Shown piece after piece: positions 9,779 to 20,582 of a stretch of 64,000 bases of DNA. Source of the stretch: Purpureocillium takamizusanense (lineage: Eukaryota; Ascomycota; Sordariomycetes; Hypocreales; Ophiocordycipitaceae); the NCBI RefSeq assembly GCF_022605165.1, contig NC_063071.1, positions 2,232,001 to 2,296,000 on the forward strand, in the 5' to 3' direction. A model generated the notes under the pieces. The model did not search any database and was not told where the DNA came from. It saw nothing but the letters and a program-made list of their open reading frames with translations. Made by a program: the position numbers and the translations under genes. Position 1 is the first letter of the stretch, and every line of letters begins with the position of its first letter.

Positions 9779-12700
9779 CAGAGCTTGATGCTGGGGGAGT
9801 GCCAGACACCCGCCCGCCCCCAGTGGAGATTGATACAACCCTGTCTGTCCCCCAGTGGCGCCCGGCGAGTGGACTGGATCACACCTGCTGATGAGGGAGG
9901 TGTGGATGGATGGAGTGGAGGACCCCAGGCTGGATGGCTGGCCCCTCCACCCCTGCGGTAGGTACCTCCAGGGCTCCCGGTTGTGAGGTGCAGTGGCTGG
10001 GGGCGCCTCCAGGGCTCCAGCTCCAGCTGCAGTGCCCGCCGCGCTGGGCACGTCCGGTCCACTGGGACCCGGACGCCTTCAGGGCTCCCCAGGTCCCCGC
10101 CGGTACGGGCGGGCACGCTGGCGGGCACTGCAAGCTGTAGGGAAAAGGTGGAAGTGGCCCCCCGACAATGGCGCCACCCGCGGGGCGTCTAGACGTCACC
10201 TGCACCGGCGGGCACCCATTGGGATTCCTCACTGCGGTCACCTCAACAAAGCATCTCACCTACCCAAGGGGGTACAATGACCTGCGTCTGTTCGGGGTCT
10301 CGTCGCGACCCTGTCCATGGCCAGCAGCGCGGGCGCGGCCTGGATGCCTGCCCGGAGACTTGCAGTGCGGGCAGGCACGAGGCAACCTCGGGCAGGGTAC
10401 TTGGTACCACCTACCGTTCAAAGTTCCTCGTCGACTCCTTGGCCCTTCCACACAATTCCATCTTGTCTCCTCCCCCTCACCCCTCTCTCTCCGACGAGCC
10501 CTCGCCGCCAGCCCGACGCCGTTTTGCCCGTCCGTCGACATGCACGAAGAGGGTGTCCGGCCCTTGATCGTCAGCGACATTGCCCAGGTTCGACGATGGC
10601 GCATGAATGGCGTAACCGGACCGGGGGTCTCTGGCAGCATCTCGTCCCCCGCAGGCAGGGGGTGTGCCTCGCGCTCCACACACACACGGCTGCCGATGAG
10701 CTCAGGGTCCTCGCCACCCGCACCGCCTGCGACGGTGACGCTTGGGAATGCTTGGTTGTGCTTGGCCCTGTGCAGTCTGGGAACCCATGCCCATGACACC
10801 ACCCGCGAGCGCAACCCACTCAAACCCTCAGACACCCGTCCGTCGTCGTCACTCGCTTGTCGCAGACGCACAACGCATCTTTCCGAGAACCTCGAAAGCG
10901 ACGGGCGAACTGGAGCCGCATCAACCCACCTCGGAGACGTCCAAGGACCCTGCTGATCCTGCAGTCATGTGCTATGTCATGGCTCCAGAAGTCATCCACG
11001 TTGATGATGCATACTTGCAGCCAGGCGGCTTCGTCAATCGACTCCAAGCTCGACCCCCAAGGACAAGACGAACAGACAGCCCGACACCCCCGAGTTACCG
11101 GGCTTACGGGAACGTGGCATCGTGGGAGGCAGACATGCACAAGTCGAACCATGCCGCAAGACGCGTACCGCATCATAGGTTAGCGGTCATGCCTCGCGAC
11201 GCTCTTGCGGCATCCCCGGACTCCCACGACGGTCGAGACCGTCCCTGGACAAAGTAGGTTGCCACGGTGCAACCGGGAGGCGTGCACAGGTCGTGCATAT
11301 TCCTCAGCCAGGTCCACCGTCCAGGGCAACCGACTCTTGAGTTGCCTCTCATCCGCGTGAGGTCATTGGTCAGGTGGAGCGCCCGCGGCTTGCGGGCTTT
11401 TCCTCGCATTCTGAAGCTCCTGAAGGACAACGTGAGACCGACTCAACCAAGCGCAGGCCCGCACCGGGCTGCATTGGCGTTCGAAAGCCGGGCACGACAG
11501 CGTCGTCTGTGGAGCCCCGGGTTCGCATCTTGGTCAAATGGACCATGTTGGCGCTGGTGCCGGCGGCGGAGCCGTTGGACATTTGGACATTGTTGGGGCG
11601 CACCGGCTCATGCGCGGAAGTTGGCGGCAGCGGCTGGTCCAGGCGGACCCTGGCGTCGCCTGGGTCGCGCAGAATGCCATTCCTCCCCCTTTTCCCATGA
11701 TCGCGAGCTCAATTCTCGATCTCTACGTCGACTTTGCCATGCAGGAGCAGTTAGAGCCTTTCTGCACGTTAAAAAGGAACCGTGACCCCCGGTTGGTCTC
11801 ACGAGAGGTTCAACGTACGTGCCAAAGAAATGCGGCCCTTGAAAACCGTCGAGAACGAACTGACGATGCTGTAAGCACATTCATCAGATTGACCACGGCG
11901 GATGACCCAGTATTGATTGCGCGGTAGCTGGTAGGGTGCTGCACTCACGCCCCTCCGTCTCCCACTGGCCACACGCTTGCGCGCGTCTGGCGGCCACTCA
12001 CCATCAATCGCTTGCTCTGCCAATCTGCCTGCGTCGGCATGCCGTCGCCTCACGCTGGCGACCCGGCCGAGTCAAAACGCTGGAGGGCGGAGACGATTAC
12101 GTCGCTCGAAAACGGCGAAACGGTGCATGAGACCAGAGGGCCTGGGAGGATCCTGTGGACAGACAGGCCTCACCACACACGGAACCAGTCTTGATCCATG
12201 TCGTGGTGCCTGTGCTGTGGGGGACAACAGACGGCGGCCCCTCAGTGATGTCACCAACGCCACCCGCTAACTGCGGCGTGGGTGGTGGGTGATGTCACGT
12301 CCGAAACGGACCTGTCCCAACCCGGCTGGCGTTTTCGCAGCCTCCTCCGTCACAAGGGCCCGGTGCCGTCCCGACTTCGCGGCCAACATCGTCAACTAGG
12401 TGCTCATGGTCGTCTCGAGCTCTAAGCCCTGACGTTACGCAAACGGTGCCTACGATGCACTAGCAGCGCGATACTCATTCCTGCCATCACCTCACGCATC
12501 ATTTTCTGGGACGAGAAGCGGGAGTGGCCCTGACGAAATGGCGTTTTGCCTTATAGGACCTGCGTCAGAGTTGGAGTTGAGTTGCCTGACATCGACCCAG
12601 TCTTTGTGCTCTCGGTGCGCTTTCTAAGCTGTCATTGCGGAGCCCTTGCCACCCAGCCGCCGCATCTATGCAGATCGCAAAGGTCACGGAACTGGACTGG

Positions 12701-15700
12701 GCGACGAAAATGTGTCTCTTCGTCTCGGTGAGAATCTCACCGTCGCCTGTTCTGATGTTCCACATCCATGACACCAGAGCCTGACTCGATCCTCTTCAGT
12801 GACCGCGGCTCTGGTGATCGAGCCGAGACTTCCAAACCAACGCTCCAATCAATTGCTGGCAACCAACATGCCTGCGACCGCAGGTATCAAATTTAGTAGG
12901 GGTCCGTTGGGTTTCATCGCGCCAGGCAGGATTGCTGTGGACTGCCTCCCATTGTGACTGTTCGTCGCGCTGGGTTGAGAAGACGAGCTTAATGCCAGCC
13001 TCTTACTACTGTACCGTAGCAAGGCCTGGACGCGAGATGACGGTTCAAAGCTCCTGGAAATTTGCAATTCGCTCGCCGCCGTTACCTCGCCTGTGCCACT
13101 TTGCGAAACACGACCGAAGCCGTTTGATTGCTTCAACAGCCCTGAGCCGGGGAGCTTGGGTACTGACCCAGGGGAAAGCTTTTTCAGTCCGCCTAGTGCG
13201 ATGCAAGTTCTTGTGCATCCAAAATGACGCGGGTATGATAATCATTAGGCTGGGAAGTGCACAGGTGTATCATGACGTCCATCGTGGAACTGGGGCGGCG
13301 CGCTAGGCTCGGCATCTCGATTTCAAGTCTTTGCCGCTGCCTGTCGCCTTGACCTCTGCCATCTCGGTCAACCGATGGTGCGTCTCACCGGAACAAATTG
13401 ACAATACGAGTTGCCTCTGGTCTTTGAGAGTAGGAAGCGGCCGTCACTTAGGCAGCGCCATTTGCTTCGTTGAGGAATCGTCGATGGACGTCCAATTACG
13501 TCGGCGGCCAGTGAATGTGGATGGCGTTGATGCCGTGCGGCGGGTGCGTCCACCAACTATCTTGTCTAAGTTTTTGGCTGTGCATGTAGAATTATGGAAC
13601 GCCAAGCTGACATGAGCGACATTGCTAGCCGTGTAGGAATGCAACGCTGGTGATATCATGACCCTCTGTGTAATTGCGCTCTCATGGCCGCGTTTCCCCC
13701 GACGTCATGGCGCTGCAAACTCGACGACGCTCATGTATGCAACCACCCGGCGCCAAGGGGGCTGCATGCGAACTCCTGGTGGTGTGATGGACATGTGCAA
13801 AGAGGTGTCATGTCGTATTGCGATGCGATCATGCACGAGTGCCGAAGTTTCTGTGTGCCTGGGCTTTCCGCCTGCCACCATGTATCTATCTCCCGATGAC
13901 AGCGCACTCGAACACTCGACAAAGCGAGTTGCCGAAAGGGCTTTTGTGTACCGGGTCCTGGTCGCCACAGTACCAGTGTTCATTACATTACATCTGACTC
14001 GAGATCTTGCGCTGACAGCCTTTTTTTCCCTTTTGCCACCGACATTCAGAGCAGCGCATCCAGCCATGCCCTAGGACCTGTTGCCGTCCTTGCACGATGC
14101 CTTCCGAACCGTGCTCCTCTCTCTCAAGTGTGAGGAGAAAAAAAGAAAGTAGGAAATCTCCGTCGCAATGAATTCGAAGCGCGCTTTGCGTGTAGAACCG
14201 GTTGGAGATGCCATGGTGGATGAAGAAGCCCCTAGCGAGGCCTGGGTGTGACGTCAAAGGGGTTTGGTCAGGTCAGGTTGGGTTGTGAAAGGTGAGAAGC
14301 AAGATTTTGAGGAACCTTTGTGTGTTCAAGACTGCACCTCACGAGCTCTTACGATTGCCGTACGTATCCATCTCCATCATCAGGCCCCCCCCCGGGGGAG
14401 GGGCACCGGGAAGACGTTCGTGAGAGGCATGCCGCACCGTAGAACGGGTGCCTTATTTGGCGGCGCAACGCCTCCCCATCCAAGACTCTCCTCTCCTCCT
14501 CCCGTCCGCTACGTCGATGTGAGATCCCACCGCGATTGCTGGCCCTGCTAGGCGCGGCGAGCCTCGGACGGTTCTGGTATATGTGTGGCGCGGGCGCATG
14601 TATCCACGGGGCGGGTATGCCGCCGCCTGTCGATACGGACAGAACGGGCTCGTAGATGTAGCTGGCTGTAGGTGTCGGGTGCGTGGCCCCGTCCTATTTG
14701 CCTGCGCGGGTGTTGTAGCTATATAAGCGTCCTGCTGGTTTGGGGACGATGGTTGAAGAGTGTCGGGCTGTGAGACCCGGAGCGGCGCGCATGCAGGTGC
14801 TGGGAGATGGTGTCCGTGGAGTATTGTCACTCGGCTAACGGGTCCTTGAGTTATGGATGCCGCTGGTAAAACGCACCGTCCAAGTTTCGCATATGTGCAA
14901 GGGTGGTATTGAGGCTCAGGGGGGCGTGCTGGCCGTATATCTCGCCGAGCTACGGCACCCCTTCTTCGTACTTTCCATGCTCCAGTACCTCTGTCTCTTT
15001 CCCTCACTCTGCCGCTGGCGGCTCTCGTTTACTATCTGGCGGGCGGTGGCTGCCTTCTCTCTCTCTCACGCGGTTATCATGGATCAAAGCACCGGGCTCC
15101 ATCGGCGGTTGAGCAGGCACGCAGGCATGGTGCGCACCCGAGTTGGAGTGGAGTTGAGCACTGCTGGAGTCGGTCGCCCGAACCAGATATATAAGCGGCG
15201 GGAGAGACGGAATCCCGAGATGACTGGCTGACTACATCGCCTCGGCCGCGACTTGAACGCGGTGGACCACGGGGTGCAAAGGTGTTCTGGTGGGAACAGC
15301 GCTGCTGCACTCGTAGAGGAGCGCCTGTGCTATTTTTGTATGGCCGGCTGTATTATATCACGGCGTTGCGTGCTATGCCGCACGTAATGTATCATGTTAG
15401 GGATCTGGGGAAGGGGGAAAGAGCGGAGAGACGTCAAGGTCCCATGAGGGAACAGGTTTATATATCCAGAACGGAGTTGACGTGAGTCACCATGGTTGCG
15501 CTCGGTATCAGGCCACGCGCAGGGGTCTCACGCATACGTATATACGCCGACGAGGGATTCTGGGAAAGTCGATCGCAAGTCAACCATCGCGTGATTCTGC
15601 TGACCCGAAAGAGACCGAAGCGGTCGGTGCTCCATCATCAACACGCCAGAGGGACGCTCATCGCTCTGACAGACCATTTTGTTCATTTACTGCGCTCGAC

Positions 15701-16854
15701 ACGATTACCAGAAGCGAGTCCATGGGTACTTTGGACAGCAGGTTCTGCGAACTCCTTATGGAGGAGGACAGCCTTCCTGATTATTAAACTGCCAAGTCCT
15801 CCGTATATGTCATTCTCATCAGCTACAGATGCCTCTCTCTCTCTGCCTGCTACTTTGCAGTCTGGGCAAAATTGGTCCCAGTGTCGCATACCAGACAGAC
15901 ACACGCGACGAGCCGAGGCCACCTCGCATGACGTTTATCCTCACAAAATCGTCTGATTCCAAAGGACCTCGCCGTGAATGTTGCCAGACACCAGACGGCA
16001 AGACACCAAGTGAAATTGGTAATTGCGTAGGCGGGGGCGGCCATATACCGGACTCTTTGGGATTACAAAACTGAAAGACAACAAAATAACGTCCCATGCG
16101 CAGTCCTGATGGGGGGGTGGCTGGCCGTTGTTGCTTTAATTTCCCCCTCGTGAGATGACTTACACACAAGCCCCCCGTCCAAGTCAACAAACGAACGAGC
16201 CCCCCCCCCCCTAAACCGTTCACGGTCTCGCGCACGCGCGCGCGCGGAGCGGGAAGCCAGCGCTAAGCCACCTGATTGGCCCCGGGCAGCCCCTCTCTCT
16301 CCCCGACCGATGCACCCGGCGGAGCGCCGAGTGGAGCCCCCTCCGCAAACTCCGTCCAGGTCCGCCCCCGGGGGCCCGGGCTCCCGCGCGGCTGCCCGGA
16401 CTGGCGACTCTGCAGCGCCATGTTACACTACTAGTAGTATTATTCTCTCAAGTCGAAGAGGCACCTGTTTCGGACACCCGCCAATTCGTAAGCTATCGAC
16501 TAGAGCAGGGGCGCCATGCTTTCGTGACCATGTCTGTTCATGTCGTTAGGCTGTCCCAGTTGATGTCGTTATTTAGGCTGCCCGCTCTCAGCACGTCTAA
16601 CACCAGACCCTTAGAGAGGTGCTCGCGGCGCGAACGACCTGTGGGGAGGGCTGCCGCGCGGGAGCATGCGTCAAACACGCGCTTGCTTTGGCAAGAGGAA
16701 ACTAGCAATTAATAATCTCTGCTCGACATATGCGAATCTTTGACTGCGTCGGAGCTGGGTATGGATGGACTTTGAGGGGGTCACGGCTAAATGTCTCTGA
16801 TATATCAGTGCCGGCTGCGTCCCAGGTGATATATGAGTTTTCCTAGGCAATTCA

Positions 16855-16898
16855 ACTTATATATCAACACAAACAGAGAGAGAGAGAGAGAGAGAGAG
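16855..16898 (+). promoter_or_regulatory. TATA-like element and (AG)12 leader of the flavoprotein gene
   Basis: The sequence cttatatatcaac at about 16855-16867 is followed by an uninterrupted (AG)12 run at 16875-16898, which ends 19 bp before the ATG at 16918. A purine dinucleotide run this close to the start codon must lie in the leader if the TATA-like element is used. Confidence 0.5.
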
Positions 16899-16917
16899 CT
16901 ACAGCCTACCGCACCTC

Positions 16918-18108
16918 ATGAAGACCATCGTCGTCCTCGGGGCCGGCCTCGCCGCCGCGCCCATCATCCGCCAGCTGATGCGCACCGTCGTCCTGAAGCG
17001 CAAGGACATGCGCATGATCGTCGTCGCGCCCAACACGCACTTCCACTGGCCCATCGCCATGCCGCGCGTCGTCGTCCCCGGCCAGCTTCCCGACGACAAG
17101 GTCATGTTCCCGTACGATCCCATCTTTCGCGAGTACCCCTCGGACCGCTTCGAATTCGTGCTCGGCAGCGCCGCCTCGCTCGATCCGGAGGCCCGCGTTG
17201 TCACCGTCGGGCTCAACGCCGGCGGCGACGAGCGGGCCGTCCCCTACGACACGCTCGTCGTCGCCACCGGCGCGTCGGCCAAGGACGACATGCCGTGGAA
17301 GGTCCTCGGCACGACGGCCAGGACCACGGAGCGGCTGCACCGCCTGCAGGAGGACATCAAGCGGGCAAAGACGATTGTCGTGGCTGGCGGCGGGCTCACG
17401 GGGTCGGAGACGGCCGGCGAACTGGGCTTCGAGTACGCGAGGGACGGGACCAAGGACGTCTACTTCATCTACTCGGGGGATGTGCCGCTGTCGTCGCTGC
17501 CGGTGCTGGAGAGCGTGCGCAAGCAGACCAAGCACGAGCTGGAGAGGATGGGCGTCAAGATGATGCCCAACACGACCGTCACGCGGGCCACCAAGTCGGG
17601 CGACGAGACGGTCCTGGAGCTGCGCGGCGCCGACGGCACGACCAAGACGCTGACGACGGACGCGTACGTCCCGACGACGGGCGTGACGCCCAACACGTCC
17701 TTTGCGCCGGCCAAGATGCTCGACGGCCGGGGGTACATGAAGCAGACGACGCGGCTGCAGGCGGAGGGGTACCCGGACATCTTCGTGGTGGGCGACGCGG
17801 GCAGCCTCGAGGCGTCCAAGGCCATGATGGCGACGACGCAGGCCACGCATCTCATCAAGGTGCTGCCCGCGTACCTGCTCGCCGGCGACGACGGCGACGG
17901 CGCCCGGGGAGAGCTGCCCGAGTACCAGGTCAACACCAAGGAGATGGTGGGCGTGACGCTGGGCCGCAGCAAGGGCACGGGGCAGATGGGGACGTTCAAG
18001 GTGTTTAGCTTCTTGATCTGGTGGCTCAAGGGCCGCTTCCTGGGCACCGACTATGCGGCGCAGCTGCCCGCGGGGAAAAGGACGATGATGGCGACGCTGG
18101 AGAAGTAG
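16918..18108 (+). CDS. AIF/FSP1-like FAD-dependent oxidoreductase (AMID type)
   Basis: This intronless gene of 396 codons encodes a pyridine-nucleotide disulfide oxidoreductase of the AIF/AMID/FSP1 group, flavoproteins that use NAD(P)H to reduce quinones or other acceptors. The FAD Rossmann motif is at the extreme N terminus (IVVLGAGLAAAP, a GxGxxA form instead of the usual GxGxxG). HFHWPIAMPR follows where relatives have a substrate-facing loop. The NAD(P)H motif VVAGGGLTGSE lies near residue 160, and the second FAD motif IFVVGDAGSLE near residue 285. A hydrophobic C-terminal stretch (FSFLIWWLKG) could touch a membrane. No mitochondrial presequence is visible. The substrate cannot be read from the sequence. 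It lies 560 bp upstream of an SDR gene in the same direction. Confidence 0.9.
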   Translation: MKTIVVLGAGLAAAPIIRQLMRTVVLKRKDMRMIVVAPNTHFHWPIAMPRVVVPGQLPDDKVMFPYDPIFREYPSDRFEFVLGSAASLDPEARVVTVGLNAGGDERAVPYDTLVVATGASAKDDMPWKVLGTTARTTERLHRLQEDIKRAKTIVVAGGGLTGSETAGELGFEYARDGTKDVYFIYSGDVPLSSLPVLESVRKQTKHELERMGVKMMPNTTVTRATKSGDETVLELRGADGTTKTLTTDAYVPTTGVTPNTSFAPAKMLDGRGYMKQTTRLQAEGYPDIFVVGDAGSLEASKAMMATTQATHLIKVLPAYLLAGDDGDGARGELPEYQVNTKEMVGVTLGRSKGTGQMGTFKVFSFLIWWLKGRFLGTDYAAQLPAGKRTMMATLEK

Positions 18109-18667
18109 GTACGAGATGCGCGCGCGCGGGTGATGATCGAGATGATATACCTTTGTTATAGGGACGGCACTAAGGGTTTGTTTGGGTCAGCCATGTTTTC
18201 GTTCTCCAAGTGCGGGATGGAGGGAGGTGGGCGTTGTGAATGTGGACTATGTTGCAATAACGATGATGCAATTGATCATGTCAAGGGCCAGACACATGAA
18301 CGGTGGTGCAATTCGTGCCACGGTGTCTTGCACCTCGAATGTCGCATTTCAAAATCAATGGGGAAATCGTAGGTTGTGCGAGGAGACAGGTGAGGCTTGG
18401 CGTCTTCCAAGAGTTCAATTGGGGTTTTGTTGGCGGTTGTGACGCGTGAGTCGTGGTGCAAGCACAGGCTGGTCCAAGTTGATGTTGGCGAGACCCATGG
18501 CAGTTGATGTTTTGTCGGTTGCCAAATTTCCTCTTTCCAACCACCTCGCGCTCCCAACACACTGAACCACGGCGCCCGTCGCTGGAGGCCGCCTGTTCAT
18601 TTTAAACCAAAAATTGCATCTTCTCGACACTTTCGATTCGTCTGGGGTTCCATTTCAAGCGGCGAGC
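18109..18667. promoter_or_regulatory. Intergenic region upstream of the SDR gene
   Basis: 560 bp between two co-directional genes. Nothing coding is supported. It must contain the 3' end of the flavoprotein transcript and the promoter and leader of the SDR gene. Confidence 0.5.
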
Positions 18668-19856
18668 ATGTCGATTCTGGGGTGGGTGCAGGGCCAGTGG
18701 TCGACGCTGCCGTATCCCGACGAGGACTGCAGCGGCCGGACCATCATCATCACCGGCGGCAACTCTGGTGAGTGTGCTTCAGGCCTCCTCCGATGCAGCA
18801 AACAGAGTCATGAATAGCCTTGTTCTGACCCGCCGAGACACGTGGCAACAGGCCTCGGACTCGAGGCGGCACGGCACTTTGTGCGCCTCAACGCCGCCAA
18901 GGTGGTCCTCGCGTGCCGCAGCGTCGAGCGCGGCGAGGCGGCGCGGCGGGACATTGTCGAGGCGTCGTCCGAGGGGCGCGCACACGGCACCGTGGTGGAG
19001 GTGTGGCAGCTGGACCTGAGCTCGTTTGACAGCGTCAGGGCGTTTGCGGCCAGGGCGTCGTCGCAGCTGCCGCGGCTGGACGTGCTGCTCAACAGCGCGA
19101 GCATCCTGGTGCACGACTTTGCCCTGGTGGAGGGCCACGAGACCATGATGACGGTCAACATCGTCTCGACCTTTCTCCTCACCGTGCTGCTGCTCCCGGC
19201 GCTGCGCCGGACGGCGACGCGGTTCAATGTGACGCCGCACGTTACCATTGTGTCTTCAGACGGTGCCTTTCTGGCAAGTTATTCAACCCTTCCATTTCTC
19301 CCTCCCCGTATGCCTCATCTGCCATTGATGGCGGATCGCTGCTGGACTGAACAGTCACTGACAAACAGCCGGGAGGAGGGGAAAACAATAGGCCTTCTTC
19401 CCCGAGCGCAAGGCAGACCACGTCTTCAACACGCTCAAGCTCAACAAAAACTTCATGGAGCGGTACAACACCACCAAGCTGCTGCAGCTGATGCTGATGC
19501 GCCGGCTCGCCGCGGCCGTGGACGCGTCGGGCAAGGGGCACTACGTCATCGTCAACGCGCTCAACCCGGGGCTCTGCAGGACGCAGCTCTTCCGGCGCTC
19601 CTTCTGGCCCCTCAGCTGGGGCGTGTGGCTCGCCTTCGCCGTCTTTGGGCGCGAGCCCGAGATGGGCGCCCGCACGCTGCTCGCGGCGGCCTGCTCGGGC
19701 GACGACATGCACGGCCGGTGGATGACGGACTGCAGGCCGCAGGTCTGGCCGGGCCGCATGTGCGGCGACGAGGGGGAGCGGCTGGCGGCCAAGGTCTGGG
19801 GCGAGCTCGAGGAGATTCTCGAGGGCATCGAGCCTGGCGTCATGGACAATGTTTGA
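18668..19856 (+). CDS. Short-chain dehydrogenase/reductase (retinol dehydrogenase/TIC32-like)
   Basis: Exons 18668-18767, 18852-19273 and 19392-19856 give 328 residues. The cofactor motif TGGNSGLGLEAA (TGxxxGxG) is built across the first intron. The active-site serine lies in VTIVSSDGAF, and the catalytic pair in YNTTK. The usual NNAG motif is replaced by NSAS (in LLNSASILVH), a substitution that may affect structure more than catalysis. The C-terminal half has the segment VNALNPGLCRTQLF typical of classical SDRs acting on hydrophobic substrates. The second intron has a GC donor: exon 2 ends at CTG, followed by gcaagt, and the frame continues only if this site is used. Substrate unknown. Its neighbour on the left is another oxidoreductase in the same direction. 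Confidence 0.88.
19274..19391 (+). other. GC-AG intron in the SDR gene
   Basis: The intron starts gcaagt right after the codon for Leu in SSDGAFL and ends acaatag before AFFPERKAD. No GT within reach restores the reading frame of the conserved YNTTK exon. The donor matches the strong complementarity to U1 typical of GC-AG introns, and a ctgac-type branch site lies near the 3' end. Confidence 0.8.
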
Positions 19857-20582
19857 TGGGAAGGGGGGTTCCCATTGTACGGAGTGTCAATACGAGAGGA
19901 GGTGTATCTTATTCTATTGTATTATATGTTGTATTATATGTACCCTATGTGTCTTGCAGTCCGTGGGCCTCTCCGTTTGAAATCTTCATACTTGGCTGCA
20001 TCACCGTGACGATTGACGTGCATGTAGCAGTATTATCGCATGTCTGTGTTGAACCTGGGCCGCGGATGATTATTCGACCAAGTACTTCGTACAGTGCCTA
20101 TACAATTGCAATACGATAATAACCAAGCCAGTAATAAATGCCTGCAGCTGAGCATGGCGGATGCGGCAGGAGTGGAGTGGACCGGCCCCACCACCAAACG
20201 CGCCCGCGTCCATCACTTCCTCAACCCTCCACCAGTGGAGCGACCTCGCACTTCACCTTCACACCTCCTCTGCCGCTGCCAGCTGCTTGCGCCGCCAGCT
20301 GCCACCCCCCCAAATCGTGTGCCGACACCGCGCCAGCGGCTCAAGCAAGGAGGCCTTTGTCACCTGTAGCCTGCTCCTCTCCTCAATCTACTCCTTCCCG
20401 CTCGCACCGCTGTCGCACGCAGCCGGGTGACCGATCTCGTTCCCCCCGATGGCCATTGAGCCGAGCAGCCGCGCTCTCCCTCCCTCGACGCCGTCGTCGC
20501 TGTGAACCAGCCGCCCGTCCGACTCGATCCATTGCGTCCCGCCAGACTGACTGCCAGCCGAACCAACATCCATCCGCCCGAC
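19857..20582. promoter_or_regulatory. Intergenic region upstream of MED5
   Basis: 726 bp between co-directional genes. It holds an AT-rich stretch at about 19905-19950 that may be the SDR 3' end, one AGTACTTCGTACA motif at 20081-20093, and a pyrimidine-rich MED5 leader. A frame open through the leader into MED5 is in the wrong phase and looks like chance. Confidence 0.5.

Larger units (their letters stand above)
9523..16917. other. Gene-poor block of 7.4 kb
   Basis: I find no frame with recognisable domains, believable splicing or leader structure. Many long open frames occur on both strands at once, which is what GC-rich non-coding DNA gives. Contents: three related copies of CTCCAGGGCTCC-like sequence at 9966-9978, 10007-10019 and about 10074-10088; a C/G palindromic run near 14387-14401; TATA-like elements sharing ATATAAGCG at 14719-14732 and 15187-15200 and another TATATA at about 15463-15470; a poly-C run at about 16200-16212; and an alternating CG tract at about 16231-16247. 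No transposon ends, no tRNA and no long repeats were seen. The last part is the promoter of the flavoprotein gene. Confidence 0.5.

Noticed and set aside
10168..10956. Long plus-strand open frame of 262 codons
   Set aside because: Overlapped by an equally long frame on the other strand, no domain, no leader, no splicing signals; typical of GC-rich non-coding DNA.
15245..15275. tRNA-like T-arm (minus strand CCGCG-TTCAAGT-CGCGG)
   Set aside because: The T-stem and loop are perfect, but no matching acceptor strand, D-arm or anticodon arm lies at the right distance, with or without an intron.
15249..15470. Old transposon remnant
   Set aside because: No terminal repeats, target duplications or transposase motifs were found in this or the other gene-poor blocks.
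16833..18008. Arg/His-rich 391-codon frame over the flavoprotein gene
   Set aside because: Out-of-frame shadow of the well-supported AIF/FSP1-like gene, with very low-complexity composition.
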